A stretch of DNA of 64,000 bases from Bog-159 sp963709155. GTDB lineage: Bacteria; Acidobacteriota; Terriglobia; Bryobacterales; Bryobacteraceae. Positions within the stretch are counted from its first letter, which is position 1. Each line of letters opens with the position of its first letter. Of this stretch, positions 16,569 to 25,058 are shown piece by piece. The position numbers were made by a program, and so were the translations under genes. The stretch is from positions 1,364,001 through 1,428,000 of the forward strand of contig CAVPVD010000007.1 in assembly GCA_963709155.1 (NCBI GenBank), read 5' to 3'. The notes under the pieces are model-generated. The model worked only from the letters and a program-made list of their open reading frames with translations. It did no database searches and was not told the DNA's origin.

Positions 16569-18835
16569 GAACGGCATTTCAGCGTCCGCTCGGCCGCGCC
16601 GTCTTTGCGGTTTTGTTATGCAGTACGCCGGCTCTGGCCTCCGCCACGACCGCCTGGGAGATGACCAGCTACCAGGATTTCATCCGCGGCCAGTTCCAAG
16701 GCGTGTCGCTCAGCCGCGACGGCCGCCTGACGCTGGCGCCTAAGGTGGATACTCTCTTCTCCTCCGGGCAAGCGGTGGTATGGAGCGTGGCGGAAGGCGC
16801 AAAAGGCGTCCTCTACGTAGCCACCGGCCACCGCGGACGCATCTATCAGGTGGACCCGTCGGGCGCCAGTTCCCTCCTCTGGACTGCCGAACAGCCTGAG
16901 ATTTTCGCCATCGCCACTGATCGCCACGGTGTGCTGTACGCCGGCACCTCGCCCGATGGCAAGGTGTATCGCATCGAAAAAGGAAAAGCCACCGAGTACT
17001 TCGCTCCCAAGACGCGCTATATCTGGTCGCTGGCCACGGGTCCCGATGACGCGCTTTACGTGGGCACCGGGGACCAGGGGAAGATCTACCGCGTTACCTC
17101 CGCGGGCGCGGGCGAACTTTATTACGACACTGGTCAATCCCACGTGACGGGCCTGGCCGTGGATACGAAAGGCCGCTTGCTGGCCGGCACCGAGCCCAAC
17201 GGCATCCTCTATCGCGTAACCGCCAAGGACAAGGCCTTCGTGCTTTATGACGCCAGCCTTCCCGAGATCCGCTCCATCATTCCGCAGGCCGATGGCACCG
17301 TCTATGTGGCTGCGCTGGGAGGCTCTCTGGCCAAGCGCGCGCAAGCTGCCGTACAGGCCTCCCAGTCCGGCGCGAGCGTAACCAGCACAGTGCAGGGCGC
17401 GCCCCAGTCGGTTACCGTGGAAGCGCAGAACACGCAGCCTGGAGCCGAGATCAAGGCCCAGCCGGATCCCATCAAACAGACGCAGTCCGCGCCCGCTCCG
17501 CAGGTATCCACGCAATTCACGGCTACCCCCGATCTGACCGGCGTGGAGCGATCGGCCATCTATCGCATCAACCCGGACAACACGGTAGAGACCCTGTGGA
17601 GTTCCAAAGAGGAGAACGCCTACGATCTGCTGGCGCTTCCCAACCAGCTTCTGTTTTCGACCGACACTAACGGGCGCATCTACGGCCTCTCGCATGACCG
17701 TAAGATCACGCTGGTGCTGCAGACCAACGAGGGCGAGGCGACGCGGCTGCTTCCCTCTTCCGGCTCCGTGCTGGTGGCCACCGGAGACATGGGCCGCATT
17801 TACCGGTTGGGCGAAATCCCCGGCAGTTCCGGCTATTACGAATCGCCGGTGCACGATGCCGGCACCGCATCGCGATGGGGCAGCTTGAGCTGGCGCGCCG
17901 AGATGACGCCGGCCTCCACGTTGGTATTTCGCACGCGCGCGGGCAACTCCGCCAAACCGGACAAGACCTGGAGCGATTGGTCCGATCCGCTGCACGACGC
18001 GGCGGCCTCCGCGATCGCCAGCCCCAACGCCCGCTACATCCAGTGGAAGGCCGAGTTTGCGGGCACGGGCGGAGTGACTCCCATCCTGGACAACGTGACG
18101 CTCGCCTACCTGCCGCAGAACTCGCCGCCCATCGTGCACAGCGTCAACGTGACGCTGCAGATGGCGCAGGCTTCCGGCTTGCGGGGGGCTCAGCAGCAGG
18201 CTATTTCGCCCTATACCGTGACGGTCACCGATACCGGGGATGCGAGCACTTCCGCCGCGGCCGGTACGCCGACGCAGACCCTGTCGCGCGCCGCCGCGCA
18301 ACAGATCACCATCAGTTGGCAAGCCGAAGATCCCGACGGCGACCGCCTGGTTTACAATCTCTATTTCCGCGCCGACGACGAGCGCCGCTGGATGCTGCTG
18401 AAGGGCGATCTGCACGACAATGCTTTCACCTTCGATAGCGACGTGCTGGCCGACGGCAAATACTATTTCCGGGTGGTGGCCTCGGACCGCGAAGTGAATC
18501 CACCGGCCACCGCGCGCGACGGGGACCTGACCAGCGCCCCTGTGATGATCGATAACACGCCCCCGTTGGTCACCGTCGGCAGCGTGCGCCGCAATGGCGC
18601 GGCGGCGGAACTGGAATTCGATGCGCACGATGCCGCCTCGCCCCTGCGGCGCTGCGAATATTCTCTGGACGCGACCGGCTGGGTGCCGCTCGAAGCCGCC
18701 GACGGCGTCATCGATTCGCAACAGGAGCGTTTCGTACTGTCACTCGACAAACTCACACCGGGAGAGCACCTGGTGGTGATCCGGGTGCTGGACAGCGCCA
18801 ACAACGCGGGACTTGCGAAGGTCGTTCTGCGCTAG
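16565..18835 (+). CDS. Secreted beta-propeller protein with C-terminal Ig-like region
   Basis: A signal peptide (RAVFAVLLCSTPALASA) leads into a propeller-like repeat region (about residues 40-400) built of units such as GVLYVATGHRGRIYQVDP, GVLYAGTSPDGKVYRI and RLLAGTEPNGILYRV. The middle holds a low-complexity Gln/Ala/Pro stretch. The last 250 residues contain beta-rich WQAEDPDGDRLVYNLYFR-like FN3 segments and end in a lysine-valine strand. No enzymatic motif is seen. The four-base overlap with the S55 peptidase gene suggests the pair acts together, for example as processing enzyme and large secreted partner. Confidence 0.72.
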   Translation: MRTAFQRPLGRAVFAVLLCSTPALASATTAWEMTSYQDFIRGQFQGVSLSRDGRLTLAPKVDTLFSSGQAVVWSVAEGAKGVLYVATGHRGRIYQVDPSGASSLLWTAEQPEIFAIATDRHGVLYAGTSPDGKVYRIEKGKATEYFAPKTRYIWSLATGPDDALYVGTGDQGKIYRVTSAGAGELYYDTGQSHVTGLAVDTKGRLLAGTEPNGILYRVTAKDKAFVLYDASLPEIRSIIPQADGTVYVAALGGSLAKRAQAAVQASQSGASVTSTVQGAPQSVTVEAQNTQPGAEIKAQPDPIKQTQSAPAPQVSTQFTATPDLTGVERSAIYRINPDNTVETLWSSKEENAYDLLALPNQLLFSTDTNGRIYGLSHDRKITLVLQTNEGEATRLLPSSGSVLVATGDMGRIYRLGEIPGSSGYYESPVHDAGTASRWGSLSWRAEMTPASTLVFRTRAGNSAKPDKTWSDWSDPLHDAAASAIASPNARYIQWKAEFAGTGGVTPILDNVTLAYLPQNSPPIVHSVNVTLQMAQASGLRGAQQQAISPYTVTVTDTGDASTSAAAGTPTQTLSRAAAQQITISWQAEDPDGDRLVYNLYFRADDERRWMLLKGDLHDNAFTFDSDVLADGKYYFRVVASDREVNPPATARDGDLTSAPVMIDNTPPLVTVGSVRRNGAAAELEFDAHDAASPLRRCEYSLDATGWVPLEAADGVIDSQQERFVLSLDKLTPGEHLVVIRVLDSANNAGLAKVVLR

Positions 18836-18903
18836 ACGAAATTTCACAAATTGTTTACGAGTTCCGCACCACGGACCGATAGCGCGCGCGGCATAATCAA
18901 CAC

Positions 18904-19545
18904 GTGATACCTGGTCTGCACCGTCAGGCGACCCTGTGGCTCCTGCTCAGCGTGTTGGAACGTATTGCCGCACTGTGCGTGCTGGTGGCGATCGCGCCCT
19001 TCATGCTGATTGTGGCGATCTCTACAGCCGTGCTCTCCCGCACCTCCCCGCTGATCGCACATCGCCGGTTAGGCCTGGGAGGCAGTCCGCTCTGGGTGCT
19101 GAAGTTCCGCACCATGTGGCGGCGCGGCTCGCGGCCCGCGGCGCGCTTCGCGCTGGTCGAGTACATCGTGGATGAGAGCGGTCCGCGGCAAAAGAGTGTC
19201 CGCGACCGCCGTATTTCCAGCCGTTTCGCGCGTTTCTGCCGGCGGCATTCCATCGATGAATTGCCGCAGCTTCTGCACGTGGTGCGGGGGGAGATGTCGC
19301 TGGTCGGGCCGCGCCCGATCACGGTTTCGGAATGGCATCAGCACTATCGCCCGCACGCGGCCGAAGTCCTGGATGTAAAGCCGGGGCTCTCTGGTCTCTG
19401 GCAAATCGGCGGACGCAGCCGGCTATCCTACGCCGAGCGCCGCGAGCTGGACCTGGAACTGGTGCGCAATCGATCGCTGAAGCTCTATTTTCAAATCCTG
19501 CTGTGGACGTTGCCGGAGATCTGGAACGGCCGCAACGCCTGTTGA
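18904..19545 (+). CDS. Sugar phosphotransferase, bacterial sugar transferase family
   Basis: This small (213 aa) undecaprenyl-phosphate sugar-1-phosphate transferase has one N-terminal transmembrane helix (about residues 15-45) and the conserved catalytic block: LKFRTMW, RRHSIDELPQLLHVVRGEMSLVGPRP, KPGLSGLWQIGGRS and Y-x-ERRELDLELVRN. It starts exopolysaccharide or O-antigen repeat synthesis by transferring a sugar phosphate to the lipid carrier. The start is GTG 18904. Its orientation is with the upstream propeller gene, 68 bp away. Ligase, Wzz-like and glycosyltransferase genes lie within 7 kb, so it probably belongs to the same locus. Confidence 0.92.
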   Translation: MIPGLHRQATLWLLLSVLERIAALCVLVAIAPFMLIVAISTAVLSRTSPLIAHRRLGLGGSPLWVLKFRTMWRRGSRPAARFALVEYIVDESGPRQKSVRDRRISSRFARFCRRHSIDELPQLLHVVRGEMSLVGPRPITVSEWHQHYRPHAAEVLDVKPGLSGLWQIGGRSRLSYAERRELDLELVRNRSLKLYFQILLWTLPEIWNGRNAC

Positions 19546-19546
19546 T

Positions 19547-19636
19547 TGTGGGGCGGGCAATCTTGCCCGCAGCCGCCTTTTCAGGCGGCTGGACCCGCTG
19601 GAAAGCGGGTCCGCGGGCTGGATAGCCCGCCCCACA
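19547..19636. repeat. Composite hairpin element at a convergent junction
   Basis: Terminal inverted repeats TGTGGGGCGGGC and GCCCGCCCCACA bracket five stems in order: GCGGGCA..TGCCCGC, GCCGCCT-TTTC-AGGCGGC, GGACCCGCT..AGCGGGTCC, GCGGGCT..AGCCCGC. It begins two bases after a stop codon. A partial echo GGATAGCCCGGCCCAACA lies at 19719-19736. Confidence 0.88.
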
Positions 19637-19762
19637 GGTGCCCTAACTAACTAATTCAAAATCACGCCGGCCGGTTCCCTGAACGGCGCGCAGCCTGAAC
19701 CGCGCCGCGGGATCGGACTGGATAGCCCGGCCCAACAGTTACGAATGGTCCAGGTCAAACCG

Positions 19763-20581
19763 TTAAGGAGCTACCGCGATGGTGACCATGTTGCTCGTAG
19801 TCACGCCACCAATCTGAATTTGTAAGGTCACCGCGTTACCAGTAGGTGTGTTGGCGGCGGGCACTACACCGATCTGATACTCACTTACATATTGGGGAGA
19901 GAGCACGGAATAGACGAATTGCGCCGGGACGCCTCCGATCAGCACTACAGGCTGCAAAACGGTATTGCGGAATACGCCGTCCGACGCGGCCACATAGTCC
20001 GCAATCGAGGGAGTTACCGCGCCCAGCCCGGTACACGCAATGATCAGCGCGTGTCCCGAACTGACGGACAGCGGAGCCGTGGGCAGTCCGGGTATCGCGT
20101 TAGCGGGCGCGGCGGTCAATCCGGTAGTGTTATCGTAGGCGAAAGCCTGGCCAAGTCCGTTGGCCGTGGTGGTGAAGATACCCGGCGACACCTGCGACAC
20201 CGGGACGCTCTGCGGAACCGACGCACCGGCCGTCCGCGTAACCACTACATTGACCGTGCCGCTCTGCTGGCCGGATGGCAGTACATCAAACGGAAGCTGC
20301 GCGTTGATCTGGTTCGAGCCGGTATAAAACAGTCCGGCGGGAACGCCATTGAAAGTCACGGATGTAACATCGCTTAGGGTAGTCGATAAGGGAATCGTAT
20401 TGGCGCCCGCTCCCGTGGCGGCCAGGTTCGTGCCAAAGATGGAGACGATGGAACCGGGCGCCACGCCGTTCGAAGTGTAACTCCCGGAATTCAGGACACC
20501 ACCCGCGTTCACTACGGGCGCCTGCGCCTGTGCCAAAGACGCCAGCGCTAACATCCCAAATGCCAACCCGACCGACCGCAT
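19763..20581 (-). CDS. Solibacter-type TIGR03437 / IPT-TIG secreted protein
   Basis: A signal peptide (MRSVGLAFGMLALASLAQA) is followed by VNAGGVLNSGSYTSNGVAPGSIVSIFGTNLA, the hallmark opening of TIGR03437 domains, and then repeated beta-sandwich motifs: VTFNGVPAGLFYTGSNQINAQLPFDV, VSPGIFT, GLGAVTP and IGGVPAQFVYSVLSPQYVSEYQI. The 272 residues are one complete copy of the domain, which is usually found at the C-terminus of much larger proteins. Function is unknown; the family is strongly enriched in Solibacter-type acidobacteria. Its 5' end overlaps the 3' end of the downstream TPR frame by 34 bp. Confidence 0.9.
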   Translation of the reverse strand: MRSVGLAFGMLALASLAQAQAPVVNAGGVLNSGSYTSNGVAPGSIVSIFGTNLAATGAGANTIPLSTTLSDVTSVTFNGVPAGLFYTGSNQINAQLPFDVLPSGQQSGTVNVVVTRTAGASVPQSVPVSQVSPGIFTTTANGLGQAFAYDNTTGLTAAPANAIPGLPTAPLSVSSGHALIIACTGLGAVTPSIADYVAASDGVFRNTVLQPVVLIGGVPAQFVYSVLSPQYVSEYQIGVVPAANTPTGNAVTLQIQIGGVTTSNMVTIAVAP

Positions 20582-21360
20582 TGTTTCCCCTCCGCTACGA
20601 TTCTAGTCGATCCACTTATGCGAACCCAAGCTTCCAGACAAGATTTTACTTGTGAGGCGGTTCCATAGGCGCGGCCGCGCGCGCGGCGCGAATGCGATTC
20701 GAGGGTACTTGTAACTTCCGTATGTTTGCCGGCGTCCAGCGCCGCGGCAGTGGCGGCCTCGGCTTGCGCCTCCGGCAGCCGGCCCGCGGCTTCGAGCACC
20801 TGCGCCAGCATCCAATGCGTCTTGAACCAGTTGGGCGCATCGAAAATGGCTGCGCGCAGGCTCTGCTCGGTGCGGAAGAAATCGTTCTGGCGCGCGTAGA
20901 ATGCGGCCAGATTGTAATAAGCGTTAAAAGCGGCTTCGGTGGTCTGGGTGGCGCGTTCGGCGGCCAGACCGGCTTGTTGGAAGGCCTGCGCCCGCATGTC
21001 GCGATCGCCGCCGCCTCCGGCCAACTGCGCCAATCGGCGCGAGTACCACAGGTCCGCCGACGCGCCCTGCCATCGCCAACGCTCGTATGCGGCATAGTGG
21101 TTGGCTGCGGCGGAAACCGATCCGGAATCCAAATCGCGGCGCACCTCGGCGAGGGCCGTTTCGGCCAGGGCCAGGCGCACGCCGAAAACCAACCAGACGC
21201 TCGCCAGACACGCAGCGGCGGCGATTGCCGGCCAGCGCCGGCCGGCAGGGCGAGTCGCCAACGCCTCGCGCACGCTTAGCGAGACCAGCATCGCGATGGC
21301 CGCATAATATGCCAGCGCGGTGGGCAGCGTGAAGCAGGTGAATTGCTCGCTGAGAGTCAT
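20548..21360 (-). CDS. Detached C-terminal part of an O-antigen ligase-TPR protein
   Basis: The first 60 residues (QFTCFTLPTALAYYAAIAML, then another helix) match the final membrane helices of Wzy/O-antigen ligases that carry a C-terminal TPR region. Residues about 90-220 are TPR-like helices (FNAYYNLAAFYARQNDFFRTEQSLRAAI, THWMLAQVLEAAGRLPEAQAEAATAAALD). It begins ATGA-overlapped with the ligase stop. The region before the ATG in a third frame reads ALAAGLAGYDSQ, which would join the two halves. The last 35 residues overlap the next gene and are doubtful. This is probably a frameshifted remnant rather than an independent gene. Confidence 0.6.
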   Translation of the reverse strand: MTLSEQFTCFTLPTALAYYAAIAMLVSLSVREALATRPAGRRWPAIAAAACLASVWLVFGVRLALAETALAEVRRDLDSGSVSAAANHYAAYERWRWQGASADLWYSRRLAQLAGGGGDRDMRAQAFQQAGLAAERATQTTEAAFNAYYNLAAFYARQNDFFRTEQSLRAAIFDAPNWFKTHWMLAQVLEAAGRLPEAQAEAATAAALDAGKHTEVTSTLESHSRRARGRAYGTASQVKSCLEAWVRISGSTRIVAEGKQCGRSGWHLGC

Positions 21361-22508
21361 AGCCGGCCAGCCCGGCGGCGAGCGCGGAGGCGGTTCGGTT
21401 GCGGCGCTGCGCTCCAGGCGGCCGCCATGCCGCTCGAGATCAACGCCAACAGCAGCAGCGGGCCGGCTATACCCTGCGCCACCAGCGCGTCAATGAAAAT
21501 GTTGTGCGGCGATTCATGATAGAAATCCGGGAAGGCGCGCGCGAGGTCAGGCGATTGATGGCGCGCGAAAGTAGTAATGAAAGTCTCCGGTCCATAGCCA
21601 ACGGGCCAGCGCGCGAACGCCATGCGCAGGCTGTCGCGCCATAACAGGATACGTGCGCCACCGGCCGGCTCATCGAGCGCCCAGTGTACCCGCGCGCGCA
21701 TTTGCGCTCCGGCTGGCGAGAAGTAAAAAACGACGGCCGCCGCCGTGATCCCGAGTGCCAGAAATGCCAGGCGGCGCGTGAGGCGGACTCCGCGCCAGAA
21801 TACCAGCATGAGTGCGCCCGCCGCCAGACCCAGCATACCCGCGCGCGTGCCACTGAGCACGATGGCAACGGAGCCTGCCGCCGCCGCGGCCCACGCCAGC
21901 CATCTCCAGTGACGGTGCTGCTCCACCGTGGCTAACGCGGCGCCGGCGAACACCACGAAGAGCAGCCAGTTGGCCGAGTAATCCGCATGACCTAACGTGG
22001 AAGGCGGCCGGACAATGGTCCAGATGCCTTCGCCCACATGGTAACCGCGGACGTCCAAAAGCGGATCCCACCCGAAGTATTGCGCGATGCCGTAAGCCGC
22101 CACCAGCAATCCGCTGAGCGAAACAGCGCGCAATAAGACTCGCAGCCAGCCCGCTCGCCCCGCGCAGCAGGCGGCCACCAGAAAGGCGAAACTCAGGGCC
22201 GCGAGTTGTGTGACCAGGCCCCAATATCGCCAGTTACTGCCTGCCAGCGACAGTGCTGGATTCGCGGAGGCGAGCGTCGAGATAGCCAATGACACAGCCA
22301 TGCCGCATGACGCCAGAACAAACCGTCGTGCCGCGCGCGAGGCACGAAAAAAACCCGCCGCACCACCCGCCGCCGCCCACCAAACGGCCGCGACCGCGGT
22401 TCCCAGCAGCAGCAGGACCACCTTAGGTGTAACATCGAAGTAAAAAAACCATCCGGGAGCGATCGCCAGCGGGATTAACGCTAAAACGACGGCCAGCAAC
22501 ACGGCCAT
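21357..22508 (-). CDS. O-antigen ligase-like protein, N-terminal part (possibly frameshifted)
   Basis: This polytopic membrane protein has about ten hydrophobic helices and the Wzy/WaaL-type loop region (TLASANPALSLAGSNWRYWGL, PPSTLGHADYSANWLLF, SGTRAGMLGLAAGALML, GYGPETFITTFARHQSP, FYHESPHNIFIDALVAQG). The RxG...H pattern is typical of the ligase or polymerase family that attaches or polymerises repeat units in the periplasm. The end RLRARRRAGRL is out of character and suggests a frameshift just before the stop, with the natural continuation in the following frame. It diverges from the Wzz-like gene, leaving a 23-bp gap. Confidence 0.8.
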   Translation of the reverse strand: MAVLLAVVLALIPLAIAPGWFFYFDVTPKVVLLLLGTAVAAVWWAAAGGAAGFFRASRAARRFVLASCGMAVSLAISTLASANPALSLAGSNWRYWGLVTQLAALSFAFLVAACCAGRAGWLRVLLRAVSLSGLLVAAYGIAQYFGWDPLLDVRGYHVGEGIWTIVRPPSTLGHADYSANWLLFVVFAGAALATVEQHRHWRWLAWAAAAAGSVAIVLSGTRAGMLGLAAGALMLVFWRGVRLTRRLAFLALGITAAAVVFYFSPAGAQMRARVHWALDEPAGGARILLWRDSLRMAFARWPVGYGPETFITTFARHQSPDLARAFPDFYHESPHNIFIDALVAQGIAGPLLLLALISSGMAAAWSAAPQPNRLRARRRAGRL

Positions 22509-22531
22509 ATAGGCTACACTATCTCACAGGC

Positions 22532-23632
22532 ATGCCCGCAGGCGCGTCGGAAACTGTAAACACTTACCGCTATCTCAGCTTCCTGGGATCGCGCTGGCGA
22601 TTCATCGCGGTATCCTGCGCGGTGGCCGTGAGCCTGGCGCTGGCCGTGAGCCTGTTGCGCACCAAACTCTACACAGCCACCTGCCGCATTTTGATCGAAC
22701 CGCCCACGGGCACCGATATCCGCAGCGCGTTGGGAGTAAGTCCCATTTACCTCGAATCGCTTAAGACTTATGAACATTTCGCGGGCAGCGACAACCTGTT
22801 CCTGCGGGCCCTCGACCGTTTTCAACTGCGGCGGCGTTTCCCGGACCGTACCATTGAATCGTTGAAGACTGGAATCCTGAAGGTGGGCATGGTGCGCGAT
22901 ACCAAGATTCTGGAGATCAAAGTGACGCTCCCGGATCCCAAAACCGCCCAGGCGCTGGCATTGTATCTGGGCGAGGAGACCGTGACGCTCAGCCGTTCGG
23001 TGGACGAGGAAGGCGACCGGGAATTGACGCAGGCCATCGAGAAGGAAGAGGCCGATGCGCAGGCCCGCCTGGACAGAAGCGAGACAGCCTGGATCCGCAC
23101 GCTCGCGCAACAGCCGGTCGATAGCCTGCAGCAGGATGTGCAAAGCGGCGGCGATCTGAAAAGCAGCCTGCAGCGGCAACTGCTGCGCGCCGAAGCGGAC
23201 GCATCCGAAGGCTCATCGGGCGAAGCCGCCGCCAGCCGCGCGCGGGCCGATACGCTGCGCAAACAGCTTGCCGGCGTCGCGCGGGACCTGGCCGCCCGGG
23301 AAGAGCAACTGGCACGCCGCCTGGGCGAACGGGACCGCGTAGATACAGAACGTACGGCCAGCCAGGAAGCCTATTCCGCGGTCGAAACGCGGCTCAACCA
23401 GGCGCGCGCCGGCCTGGGATATCGCAGCGAGCGGCTGAAGATCATCGATCCGGGGATTGTTCCGGAGCAGCCCTCGGCGCCTAACATTCCGCTGCGCCTG
23501 TTCGCCGCGCTGTTGCTCGGACTGGTAGTGCCGGTCATTTACCTGACGCTGGAGCTGAGCTATCGGACCCAGCGCGCGGTGGGCCAGTCATCCCGGCCCG
23601 CGGCCCGGCTGCGGTTGACCGGCGATGATTGA
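22532..23632 (+). CDS. Wzz/GumC-like polysaccharide chain-length protein
   Basis: Two transmembrane helices (about residues 22-42 and 323-345) enclose a long periplasmic coiled-coil region rich in Glu, Arg and Gln (about 150-290). The EPPTGTDIRS and DPGIVPEQPSAPNIPLRLF segments are the usual landmarks of Wzz-type chain-length determinants. No C-terminal tyrosine kinase domain follows, so a partner kinase would have to be elsewhere. Its stop overlaps the next start (GATGATTGA), so it is coupled to the O-antigen ligase gene. Confidence 0.88.
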   Translation: MPAGASETVNTYRYLSFLGSRWRFIAVSCAVAVSLALAVSLLRTKLYTATCRILIEPPTGTDIRSALGVSPIYLESLKTYEHFAGSDNLFLRALDRFQLRRRFPDRTIESLKTGILKVGMVRDTKILEIKVTLPDPKTAQALALYLGEETVTLSRSVDEEGDRELTQAIEKEEADAQARLDRSETAWIRTLAQQPVDSLQQDVQSGGDLKSSLQRQLLRAEADASEGSSGEAAASRARADTLRKQLAGVARDLAAREEQLARRLGERDRVDTERTASQEAYSAVETRLNQARAGLGYRSERLKIIDPGIVPEQPSAPNIPLRLFAALLLGLVVPVIYLTLELSYRTQRAVGQSSRPAARLRLTGDD

Positions 23633-25058
23633 CCGCGCGCGCCTTTTACATCCCGCTGCCTGGACATGGCGATTCGCCGCGCCCGCGCTGGCGGGCATCT
23701 ACGCGGCATCCATCGCGCTGGCTCCCAAGCCGGCCGTAGCGCTGGTGCTGGCGATACCCCTGGTGGCCATCCCGCTGGGTTATTGGGCCATCGTGCAGCG
23801 CGATCGTTGGCTGACCTTGTTCTTTGCCGCCGCGCTGTTATTGCCGCCCCTGCCGTTGGGACTGGGCGATTCCGGACCGCATCCGGCGCTGGTCTTCGTG
23901 GCGCTCGGCCTGCTCGCCGGTTTATTTCGTCTGCGCGAGTGGCACGCAACGCCGGCAGCTTTAAACCGCGCGTTCGGTTTGTTCCTGTTGATCCTGCTGG
24001 GAAGTGCGGCGGAAGCCATGTTCTATTCCGGCGCCAGGGTGGGACTGGGCAGCCTGATGCGCGTGCTGTTGTTCGGCATTTCGGTTTACGTTTTCTTCTA
24101 TACCGCGTATGGCCCGGACGCGCGCGAGCCGCGGGACGCCTTCGCGCAGATGCGAATAATTTACTGGATGGCCGTGGGGTCCGCGTTGTTCGCGTGCGTG
24201 GATTTCTATTTCCAATTCCCCGCGCCCGCGGGATATGGGGCGCAGTTCGTCTGGCTGCAGGCCGGCGTCTTCCGCCGCGCGCAAGGCCTGTTCTACGAAG
24301 CCAGCACGCTGGGCAACTTCTGCGCGTTCTTCCTCACGATGATCGCCGCCGCGCTGCTCCGGCAGCGTGAAGAAGCTCCGCTTTCCCGGCGCGGCCTGCT
24401 GCTTGGCGGCATCGTCTTCGCCGCGGCCCTGGTGCTCTCCTACTCGCGCGGATCGCTGCTGAACGCGCTGGTGGCCCTGGCCGTCCTGATCTATCTGAAT
24501 CGTTCCCGCATCCGGCTCGGCAGATTCTTCCTGGCCCTGGCCGGTTCCGCGGTGGCCACGGCGCTGGCCGTACGCGCGGTTTTGCCGGCTTTCGCCGGCG
24601 CCTACTGGATGCGCATCTCCACTTCGATCGAATATCTCTTCTCCGAGACCGAGGGCCTGCTTTCAGGCCGCGTAACGAGTTGGCGCGCGGTGCTCGAGTT
24701 CCTGGCGCAGCATCCCTGGCATGCGCTATTCGGCATCGGATACAAAACGCTGCCCTACTCGGATTACCTCGGCCACACGGTGATTACCGATAACATGTAC
24801 CTCAGCCTCCTCGCCGAAACCGGCCTGGTGGGCTTAGGCGCAATGCTGTGGCTCAGCCTGCAGATCCTGCGGTCGGCCCGGCGCGCAGCCGCGTCGCGGG
24901 AGCCTCGCCGCCGCTTTTTCGGCAGTTGGATCCTGGCGTTTTGGGCCGGGCAGATGGTGCAGATGTTCACCGGCGACCTGCTGACATACTGGCGGGTGTT
25001 GCCGCTCTACTTCTGGGTGCTGGCGGTCGCGGTGCGGCATGAACATTCTGTGTCTTGA
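23625..25058 (+). CDS. O-antigen ligase / Wzy-family protein
   Basis: The 477-residue protein has about 11 membrane helices. The most conserved region (ARVGLGSLMRVLLFGISVYVF, RAQGLFYEASTLGNFCAFFLTM, ALVLSYSRGSLLNALVALAVL, HPWHALFGIGYKTLPYSDYLG) matches the O-antigen ligase family, with the Arg-Gly serine-rich step and a periplasmic His-rich loop. It may polymerise or ligate polysaccharide repeat units. Its start overlaps the Wzz-like gene and its end overlaps the glycosyltransferase by 20 bp, giving a tight three-gene operon. Confidence 0.88.
   Translation: MIDRARLLHPAAWTWRFAAPALAGIYAASIALAPKPAVALVLAIPLVAIPLGYWAIVQRDRWLTLFFAAALLLPPLPLGLGDSGPHPALVFVALGLLAGLFRLREWHATPAALNRAFGLFLLILLGSAAEAMFYSGARVGLGSLMRVLLFGISVYVFFYTAYGPDAREPRDAFAQMRIIYWMAVGSALFACVDFYFQFPAPAGYGAQFVWLQAGVFRRAQGLFYEASTLGNFCAFFLTMIAAALLRQREEAPLSRRGLLLGGIVFAAALVLSYSRGSLLNALVALAVLIYLNRSRIRLGRFFLALAGSAVATALAVRAVLPAFAGAYWMRISTSIEYLFSETEGLLSGRVTSWRAVLEFLAQHPWHALFGIGYKTLPYSDYLGHTVITDNMYLSLLAETGLVGLGAMLWLSLQILRSARRAAASREPRRRFFGSWILAFWAGQMVQMFTGDLLTYWRVLPLYFWVLAVAVRHEHSVS

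Noticed and set aside
16616..18721. Very long open frames antisense to real genes, such as 16616-18721, 42271-43932, 43634-45271 and 12276-13862.
   Set aside because: They oppose well-supported genes with domain signatures. The antisense products are rich in Arg, His and Gln and lack motifs, as expected in GC-rich DNA.
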